Below, piece by piece: positions 58,330-64,000 of a DNA stretch of 64,000 nucleotides. Numbering within the stretch: position 1 is the first letter of the stretch; every line of letters begins with the position of its first letter. The notes below the pieces were generated by a model, which saw only the letters and a list, made by a program, of their open reading frames with translations, had not been told where the DNA came from and ran no database searches. A program made the position numbers and the translations under genes. This DNA is from Nocardioides agri (GTDB taxonomy: Bacteria > Actinomycetota > Actinomycetes > Propionibacteriales > Nocardioidaceae). The stretch spans positions 3,125,669 to 3,189,668 of the forward strand of contig NZ_JACEIC010000002.1 of assembly GCF_013778305.1 (NCBI RefSeq). Reading direction: 5' to 3'.

Positions 58330-60057
58330 ATGACGCAGCCCAGCGCGCTCGGCCCGGAGGCTCGCGACGCCGCGCTCGCGGCGATGGAGGGCGTCGCCGG
58401 CCAGCCGGAGCTCGACGTGCTCGTGGTCGGCGGCGGCATCGTCGGCGTCGGCGCCGCGCTGGACGCGGTCACCCGCGGGCTGAGCACCGGGCTGCTCGAG
58501 CAGCGCGACCTGGCCAGCGGCACGTCCAGCCGCAGCAGCAAGCTCGTCCACGGCGGGCTGCGCTACCTGGAGCTGCTCGACTTCGGGCTGGTGCGCGAGG
58601 CGCTCCAGGAGCGCGGGCTGCTCCTCACCCGCCTTGCCCCGCACCTCGTCCGGCCGGTGCCCTTCCTCTACCCGCTGACCCACCGCGGCTGGGAGCGGCC
58701 GTACGTCGGCGCCGGACTCGCGCTCTATGACGCGATGGCGGCGCTGGGCAAGAGCGAGATGGGGGTCCCGCGCCACCGGCACCTGTCGCGCCGCGGCGTC
58801 AAGCGGATCGCGCCCGACTTCGACGCCACGTCGATCGCCGGCGCGATCAAGTACTACGACTGCCAGGTCGACGACGCCCGGCTCGTCGTGACGATCGCCC
58901 GCACCGCCGCCGCGCACGGCGCGCACGTCGCGACGCGGGTCAAGGTGACCGGCTTCCTGCGCGAGGGCGAGCGGGTCGTCGGCGTCCGCGCGCGCGACCT
59001 CGAGCACGGTCGCGACCTCGAGGTGCGGGCGCGGGTGGTCATCAACGCCGCGGGCGTGTGGACCGACGAGATCCAGGAGCTCGTCGGCGGCCGCGGCTCG
59101 CTGCACGTGCAGGCGTCCAAGGGCATCCACCTCGTCGTGCCGCGGGACCGGATCCGGTCCGAGGCGGGCTTCATCGTGCGCACCGAGAAGTCGGTGCTGT
59201 TCGTGATCCCGTGGGGCCGGCACTGGATCATCGGCACCACCGACACCGCCTGGGACCTCGACAAGGCGCACCCGGCGGCGTCCAAGGCGGACATCGACTA
59301 CGTCCTCGGCCACGTCAACGCCATCCTGCGCGAGCCGCTCGACCACGACGACGTCGAGGGCGTGTACGCCGGGCTGCGGCCGCTGCTGTCCGGCGAGTCC
59401 GAGCCGACCTCCCGCATCTCCCGCGAGCACACGGTCGTCACCCCGGTGCCCGGCCTGGTGATGATCGCCGGCGGCAAGCTCACGACGTACCGCGTGATGG
59501 GGCGCGACGCCGTCGACGCCGCTGCCCACTCCCTCAAGTCGTCGCTCAACCTCGCCGTCCGCGGCTCGATCACCCACCGGGTCCCGCTGGTCGGCGCCTC
59601 CGACTGGGAGACCCGGCAGAACCAGCGGGTGCTGCTGGCCCGGCGCAGCGGCCTGCACGTCGCCCGCATCGACCACCTGCTCGGCCGCTACGGCGGCATG
59701 GTCGACGAGGTGCTCGCCCTGGTCGCCGAGCGGCCGTCCCTCGGCGAGCCACTCACGGGCACCGAGGACTACCTCGCGGCCGAGGTCGTCTACGCGGTCA
59801 CGCACGAGGCCGCCCGCCACCTCGACGACGTGCTCACCCGGCGGACCCGCATCTCGATCGAGACGTTCGACCGCGGCGTGGCCGCAGCCCCCGCGGCCGC
59901 CGCACTCATGGCGGCCGAGCTCGGCTGGGACGACGCCCGCACCGCCGAGGAGGTCGACCACTACCGGCGGCGCGTCGAGGCCGAGCGGCGGTCGCAGGCC
60001 AAGCCCACCGACGAGGAGGCCGACGAGGCCCGCGTGGTCGTGGGCGACGTCGTCTGA
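58330..60057 (+). CDS. glpD: Glycerol-3-phosphate dehydrogenase (FAD)
   Basis: 575 residues. FAD motif VVGGGIVGVGAALDA near residues 32-46, then E.RDLASGTSSRSSKLVHGGLRYLE, the GlpD hallmark; GTTDT, VYAGLRPLL and the C-terminal helical cap follow. It oxidises glycerol-3-phosphate to dihydroxyacetone phosphate at the membrane and passes electrons to menaquinone. The C-terminus has an acidic extension (DEEADEARVV). A repeat-rich hairpin region follows. Confidence 0.95.
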   Translation: MTQPSALGPEARDAALAAMEGVAGQPELDVLVVGGGIVGVGAALDAVTRGLSTGLLEQRDLASGTSSRSSKLVHGGLRYLELLDFGLVREALQERGLLLTRLAPHLVRPVPFLYPLTHRGWERPYVGAGLALYDAMAALGKSEMGVPRHRHLSRRGVKRIAPDFDATSIAGAIKYYDCQVDDARLVVTIARTAAAHGAHVATRVKVTGFLREGERVVGVRARDLEHGRDLEVRARVVINAAGVWTDEIQELVGGRGSLHVQASKGIHLVVPRDRIRSEAGFIVRTEKSVLFVIPWGRHWIIGTTDTAWDLDKAHPAASKADIDYVLGHVNAILREPLDHDDVEGVYAGLRPLLSGESEPTSRISREHTVVTPVPGLVMIAGGKLTTYRVMGRDAVDAAAHSLKSSLNLAVRGSITHRVPLVGASDWETRQNQRVLLARRSGLHVARIDHLLGRYGGMVDEVLALVAERPSLGEPLTGTEDYLAAEVVYAVTHEAARHLDDVLTRRTRISIETFDRGVAAAPAAAALMAAELGWDDARTAEEVDHYRRRVEAERRSQAKPTDEEADEARVVVGDVV

Positions 60058-60060
60058 CCC

Positions 60061-60174
60061 GTTGAGTCGAGACCTCTGACGGTCGAGTCGAGAGTTCTGG
60101 CCACGTGAGTCGAGAGTTCGTGCCGGCCCGGGACCGAAAGACTCGACTCGAACGGCACAACTCTCGATTCAACC
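60061..60174. repeat. TGAGTCGAGAGTT-type repeat cluster / hairpin
   Basis: Three direct copies of a GTCGAGAGTT-like unit (60061-60075, 60081-60102, 60105-60124) and one inverted copy (60154-60173). Copy 3 and the inverted copy can form a long stem enclosing an ACTCGACTCGAAC segment that itself complements the unit. It probably terminates glpD transcription; alternative pairings are possible. No ORF is present in this 213-bp gap. Confidence 0.6.
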
Positions 60175-60200
60175 GTCCGCCCGGGCACCCCGTTGACAAC

Positions 60201-60214
60201 TAGAACACGTTCCA
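60201..60214. promoter_or_regulatory. KstR-type operator
   Basis: TAGAACACGTTCCA fits TnnAACnnGTTnnA exactly and shares its first ten bases with the site at 8600. TTGACA (60193-60198) immediately upstream may be the -35, so binding would block the promoter of the operon starting 57 bp downstream. Confidence 0.7.
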
Positions 60215-60270
60215 CCGATGCTGGGCGGCAGCGCGTGTGAGACCTGAGTCACACGCAGTGGGGAGGGATC

Positions 60271-61407
60271 GTGACGCAGGCGCCGCCGCCCGCAGACATG
60301 AAGATGCAGCGCTCGAGCCGGGACGCGTCCACGCTCCCGGGGGTGCTCGCCGACTGGCTGGCCACGGTGCTGCCACCCGGCTCGGACCCGGCGGTCACGC
60401 TGCACAGCGGGGTCGACGCCAACGGCATGTCCTCGGAGACGCTGATCCTCGACGTCGACTGGACCGAGGACGGCGAGGCCCGGCACGGCGAGTACGTCGC
60501 GCGCGTGGCGCCGGCGGCCCACGACCTGCCGGTGTTCGCGCACTACGAGCTCCAGGACCAGTACGACGCCATGCGGATCGTCGCCGAGCGGACCGCCGTA
60601 CCCGTGCCGGCCGTGCGCTGGATGGAGCCGACCGGCGAGGTGCTCGGCACGCCGTTCTTCCTCATGGACCGCATCGACGGCGTGGTCCCGCAGGACGTGC
60701 TGCCCTACAACTTCGGCGACAACTGGCTCTTCGACGCCGCGCCCGAGGACCAGCGGCGGCTGCAGGACGCCTCGGCGCGCGTGCTCGCCGACCTCCACGC
60801 GATCCCGGACGCCGCCACCACCTTCGACTTCCTCGACCCGGCCCGCCACGGCCACGAGGGCGAGACCCTGCTGGCGCGCAACCTTGCCCGGGTGCAGGAG
60901 TGGTACGAGTTCGCCGTGCCGGACAGCGGCCGGTCGCCGCTCGTCGAGCGGGCGCTGGCCTGGCTGCACGCCCACATCCCGAGCACCGACGAGGCCGTGC
61001 TGTGCTGGGGCGACGCGCGGATCGGCAACATGATGTACCGCGACTTCGAGCCGGTCGCCGTCCTCGACTGGGAGATGGCCGCGATCGGCCCTCGCGAGCT
61101 CGACGTCTCGTGGATGGCCTTCGCGCACAGCGTCTTCGAGTCGATCACCGAGGTCATGGGGATGCCGGGCATGCCGCACTTCATGCACGAGGACGACCTC
61201 AAGGCGGAGTACGAGCGGGTCTCGGGCGTCACGCTCGGCGACCTGCAGTGGTACCACGTCTACAACGGCGTGCAGTGGTGCATCGTCTTCATGCGCACCG
61301 GCGCCCGGCAGATCCACTTCGGGGAGATCGAGCGGCCCGACGACATCGAGACCCTCTTCCACTGCAAGCCGCTGATCGAGCGCCTGCTCGAGGAGGTCGG
61401 CGCCTGA
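60271..61407 (+). CDS. Phosphotransferase (APH) family protein
   Basis: 378 residues. APH/choline-kinase fold: the Brenner-like motif is WGDARIGNMMY (catalytic Asp in WGD) and the metal motif is VLDWEMAAIGPRELD. In actinobacteria such proteins commonly accompany acyl-CoA or steroid catabolism genes rather than giving antibiotic resistance. GTG with GGGGAGGG upstream. The stop overlaps the next gene by 1 bp (TGATG). A KstR-type box precedes the operon. Confidence 0.82.
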   Translation: MTQAPPPADMKMQRSSRDASTLPGVLADWLATVLPPGSDPAVTLHSGVDANGMSSETLILDVDWTEDGEARHGEYVARVAPAAHDLPVFAHYELQDQYDAMRIVAERTAVPVPAVRWMEPTGEVLGTPFFLMDRIDGVVPQDVLPYNFGDNWLFDAAPEDQRRLQDASARVLADLHAIPDAATTFDFLDPARHGHEGETLLARNLARVQEWYEFAVPDSGRSPLVERALAWLHAHIPSTDEAVLCWGDARIGNMMYRDFEPVAVLDWEMAAIGPRELDVSWMAFAHSVFESITEVMGMPGMPHFMHEDDLKAEYERVSGVTLGDLQWYHVYNGVQWCIVFMRTGARQIHFGEIERPDDIETLFHCKPLIERLLEEVGA

Positions 61408-62516
61408 TGCCCAACGACATCACGCCGCTCGACGAGTTTCCGCTGCACCAAGCGCCGCTGCCGCTGGCCTACGCCAACAGCAGCGACCGCAACTTCTACG
61501 ACCGCTGGTACTTCAACGCCCACGACCGCAGCGGTGAGATCTTCGCGATCTTCGGGATGGGCTACTACCCGAACCTCGGCACCAAGGACGCCTTCTTCCT
61601 GGTGGCCCGCGACGGCAAGCAGACCGCCGTGCACCTCTCCGACCTGATGGACCAGGACCGGATGAACCCGCACGTCGGCAGCTTCCGCGTCGAGGTGCCG
61701 GACCCGCTCAAGAGGGTCCGGGTCGTGCTCGAGGAGACCGACGGCATCGCGGCCGACCTCACCTGGGACGGCACCTGCGACGTCGTCCAGGAGATGCCGC
61801 ACGTGCTGCGCTCGGGCAGCCGCGTCACCCTCGACGCGCAGCGCTTCGCGCAGCTCGGGGCGTGGCGCGGCACCATCGTCGTCGACGGCGAGGAGATCGC
61901 CGTCGACCCGAGCCTCTGGCTCGGGAGCCGGGACCGCTCCTGGGGGATCCGCCCTGTGGGGGAGGCGGAGCCCCCCGGAGCACCCGCGAACCCGCCGTTC
62001 GAGGGGATGTGGTGGCTCTACGTCCCCATGCAGTTCGAGGAGTACGCCGTCGTCCTGATCATCCAGGAGAGCCCCGACGGTCACCGCACCCTCAACGACT
62101 GCACGCGCGTGTGGAAGGACGGCCGCGTCGAGCAGCTCGGCTGGCCGCTCGTCACGATCCACTACGCACCGGGCGGCCGCACGCCCACCGGTGCGACCAT
62201 CCGCTGCACGACGCCCGACGGCACCCCGCTCGTGCTCGAGGTCGAGTCGCGTCTCGCCGTCCCGCTGCACGTCGGTGGCGGGTACGGCGGCGACCCCGAC
62301 TGGATCCACGGCACGTGGAAGGGCGAGAAGTTCGCCGAGCGGGTCACCTACGACATGGCCGACGCCGCGGTGCAGGGCCGCTTCATGTTCGGCTGCGTCG
62401 ACCACGTCGGTCGCGCCACGATCGACAGCGAGGAGGGCTGGGGCCTCTTCGAGCACTTCTGCATCGGCCGGCACGACCCGTCCGGCTTCACCGACTTCTT
62501 CAGCGTCGCCCCGTAA
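61407..62516 (+). CDS. Uncharacterised protein in KstR-linked operon
   Basis: 369 residues, soluble, with no signal peptide. Aromatic-rich, beta-rich sequence (RNFYDRWYFNAHDRSGEIFAIFGMGYYPN near the start; SRDRSWGIRPVGEAEPP and MWWLYVPMQFEEYAVVLI in the middle; GYGGDPDWIHGTWKGEKF near the end). The pattern suggests a two-lobed lipocalin/AttH-like fold binding a hydrophobic ligand, but that is impression, not homology. Conserved charged and aromatic residues in SRDRSWG may form a site. Its neighbours and operator point to steroid or lipid metabolism. Confidence 0.72.
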   Translation: MPNDITPLDEFPLHQAPLPLAYANSSDRNFYDRWYFNAHDRSGEIFAIFGMGYYPNLGTKDAFFLVARDGKQTAVHLSDLMDQDRMNPHVGSFRVEVPDPLKRVRVVLEETDGIAADLTWDGTCDVVQEMPHVLRSGSRVTLDAQRFAQLGAWRGTIVVDGEEIAVDPSLWLGSRDRSWGIRPVGEAEPPGAPANPPFEGMWWLYVPMQFEEYAVVLIIQESPDGHRTLNDCTRVWKDGRVEQLGWPLVTIHYAPGGRTPTGATIRCTTPDGTPLVLEVESRLAVPLHVGGGYGGDPDWIHGTWKGEKFAERVTYDMADAAVQGRFMFGCVDHVGRATIDSEEGWGLFEHFCIGRHDPSGFTDFFSVAP

Positions 62517-62533
62517 CCCCAACAGGAGATCCG

Positions 62534-63973
62534 ATGAGCCTCGACCAGACCACGTTCTTCATCGACGGCGACTGGGCCGCCCCCGCGACCGGCGACACCA
62601 TCCAGGTCGTGTCCCCGCACTCCGAGCAGGTCATCGCGACCGTGCCCGAGGGCAGCAACGCCGACATCGACGCCGCGGTCGCCGCGGCCCGCCGCGCCTT
62701 CGACTCCGGCCCGTGGCCGCGGATGTCGCCGGAGGAGCGGATCGAGGTGGTCCAGAACTTCTCGAACCTGTACGCCGGCAAGCTCGGCGAGATGGCCGAG
62801 CTGATCTCCACCGAGATGGGCGCGCCGCTGTCGTTCTCCAACCTCGCCCAGGCCCCGGCGCCGTGGATGCAGATCGAGGCCTTCCTCGGCATCGCCCGGG
62901 CCTACCCGTGGGAGGAGACGCGCGCCGGTTCGCTCGGCGAGGTCATCGTCCGCCGCGAGCCGGTCGGCGTCGTCGCGGCGATCCCGCCGTGGAACGTCCC
63001 GCAGTTCACGATCATGTCCAAGCTCGTCCCGGCCCTCCTGGCCGGCTGCACGATCGTCGTCAAGCCCGCGCCCGAGACCCCGCTCGACACCTACCTGATG
63101 GCCGAGATGCTCCAGGAGGCCGGCGTACCGGCCGGTGTCGTCAACATCGTGGCCGCGGGCCGCGAGGCCGGCGCGCACCTGGTCGCCCACCCGGGCGTCG
63201 ACAAGGTCGCGTTCACCGGCTCGACCGCCGCGGGCCGCAAGATCGCCGCGGTCTGCGGCGAGCAGCTCAAGCGGGTCTCGCTCGAGCTCGGCGGCAAGTC
63301 CGCGGCGATCGTGCTCGACGACGCCGACCTGGCCGCGACGATGGAGGGCCTGAAGTTCACCGCGCTGATGAACTCCGGCCAGGCCTGCGTTGCGCAGACC
63401 CGGATCCTGGCGTCGCGCGCCAACTACGCCGCCGTGGTCGACGCGCTCGCCGAGACCGTCTCCGGCATGGCCGTTGGCGACCCGCTCGACCCGGCCACCG
63501 AGATCGGCCCGATGGTCGCCCAGCGCCAGCAGGAGCGCGTCGAGAAGTACATCGCGCTCGGCCAGGAGGAGGGCGCCCGCGTCGTCGTCGGCGGCAACGG
63601 GATGCCCGACGGCCTGTCGTCGGGCTGGTACGTCCGCCCGACGGTCTTCGCCGACGTCGACAACCGGATGCGGATCGCCCAGGAGGAGATCTTCGGGCCG
63701 GTGCTCTCCGTCATCCCGTTCGACGACGTCGCCGACGCGGTGCGGATCGCCAACGACTCCGAGTACGGCCTCGCCGGCACGGTGTGGACCGCTGACGTGG
63801 AGGCCGGCCTCGACGTCGCCCGCCAGGTCCGCACCGGGACCTACGGCGTGAACACCTACACGATGGACTTCGCCGCGCCGTTCGGCGGCTACAAGTCCTC
63901 GGGTGTCGGCCGCGAGTTCGGGCCCGAGGGCCTCAGCCACTACACGGAGCTGAAGTCGATCTACAAGCCGTGA
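62534..63973 (+). CDS. Aldehyde dehydrogenase
   Basis: 479 residues. The catalytic Cys285 (NSGQACVAQ), general base Glu251 (LELGGKS), Asn154 (PPWNVP) and NAD motif FTGSTAAGR are intact, with the conserved E.FGPVL.V and PFGGYK.SG ending. It oxidises an aldehyde to the acid with NAD(P). AGGAG before the ATG. It follows the unknown protein by 17 bp and overlaps the next start by 4 bp, so the operon continues past the window. Confidence 0.93.
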   Translation: MSLDQTTFFIDGDWAAPATGDTIQVVSPHSEQVIATVPEGSNADIDAAVAAARRAFDSGPWPRMSPEERIEVVQNFSNLYAGKLGEMAELISTEMGAPLSFSNLAQAPAPWMQIEAFLGIARAYPWEETRAGSLGEVIVRREPVGVVAAIPPWNVPQFTIMSKLVPALLAGCTIVVKPAPETPLDTYLMAEMLQEAGVPAGVVNIVAAGREAGAHLVAHPGVDKVAFTGSTAAGRKIAAVCGEQLKRVSLELGGKSAAIVLDDADLAATMEGLKFTALMNSGQACVAQTRILASRANYAAVVDALAETVSGMAVGDPLDPATEIGPMVAQRQQERVEKYIALGQEEGARVVVGGNGMPDGLSSGWYVRPTVFADVDNRMRIAQEEIFGPVLSVIPFDDVADAVRIANDSEYGLAGTVWTADVEAGLDVARQVRTGTYGVNTYTMDFAAPFGGYKSSGVGREFGPEGLSHYTELKSIYKP

Positions 63974-64000
63974 CGGCGCTGACGACGGGGCAGCTCGACG
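63970..64000 (+). CDS. Start of next operon gene (partial)
   Basis: GTG overlaps the aldehyde dehydrogenase stop (GTGA), as at other operon junctions in this window. Only ten codons are visible (MTALTTGQLD), so no product can be assigned. Confidence 0.45.
   Translation, partial: MTALTTGQLD

Noticed and set aside
60061-60174. CRISPR-like array
   Set aside because: Units are short, imperfect, irregularly spaced and partly inverted; no spacers of uniform length and no cas genes.
60271-61407. Aminoglycoside-resistance phosphotransferase
   Set aside because: The fold is shared, but context (KstR-type box, aldehyde dehydrogenase) and the divergent Brenner motif favour a catabolic family member.

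Overview
The window is chromosomal DNA from a high-GC actinobacterium, most likely a Nocardioides-like member of the Propionibacteriales. The grounds are roughly 70% or higher GC, very frequent GTG starts, mycothiol-linked formaldehyde metabolism, coproporphyrin-dependent heme genes (hemE, hemY, hemQ), GuaB plus GuaB3, SigE-family sigma factors, a His-tailed GroEL beside GroES, a 6C-type small RNA and KstR-type operators. I see no rRNA, tRNA, CRISPR, prophage or insertion sequence. Coding density is very high; the longest gap (about 284 bp, 14984-15267) holds only inverted repeats.

Layout. 1-8.6 kb: a DUF402 gene end, a ThrE-type exporter, an SDR/flavin monooxygenase operon divergent from a TetR gene with a palindrome between them, an OmpR-type two-component pair, a polyproline membrane protein, and a KstD-like flavoprotein behind a KstR-type box. 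8.6-15 kb: HrpA helicase, an unknown protein, a strong 91-bp inverted repeat with internal hairpins, a PemK-like protein and an orphan solute-binding lipoprotein. 15-28 kb: RNase D, DUF3000 and the heme genes hemE, hemY and hemQ, interspersed with a DUF4349 lipoprotein, a desulfonation-type flavin operon and a NarL-type two-component system, then msrB. 28-34.5 kb: LigD-type polymerase, DinB-like and STAS proteins, a 6C RNA, tsaB-rimI, a tandem-duplicated HAD phosphatase and tsaD. 34.5-45 kb: MMPL transporter, a SigE-type sigma factor and membrane partner, mycothiol-dependent formaldehyde dehydrogenase with an MBL hydrolase, two paralogous membrane proteins each behind a DosR-like palindrome, a methyltransferase, and groES-groEL behind two CIRCE elements. 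45-58 kb: a second sigma/membrane-partner pair, a glycosyltransferase, a heptad-repeat surface protein and its membrane partner, ACT-GNAT, guaB, a third sigma/membrane-partner pair, guaB3, rnhA and a nitrilase-family hydrolase. 58-64 kb: glpD, a repeat-rich gap with a second KstR-type box, and an operon of phosphotransferase-like protein, unknown protein and aldehyde dehydrogenase that continues past the window.

How it fits together. The + strand carries a backbone of widely conserved actinobacterial neighbours (hemE-hemY-hemQ-msrB; tsaB-rimI-tsaD-groES-groEL; guaB-guaB3). It is interrupted by minus-strand cassettes: envelope proteins, sigma-factor modules and the duplicated phosphatase. Convergent junctions either overlap by a few bases or carry long hairpins without U-tracts. 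Many start codons lie 6-8 bases after a TANNNT-like hexamer, which suggests extensive leaderless transcription. The features most worth follow-up are the DosR-like boxes in front of the duplicated membrane proteins, the two KstR-type boxes that link a KstD-like enzyme to an uncharacterised operon 50 kb away, the structured element before the PemK-like gene, and three sigma modules that lack a recognisable zinc anti-sigma motif.
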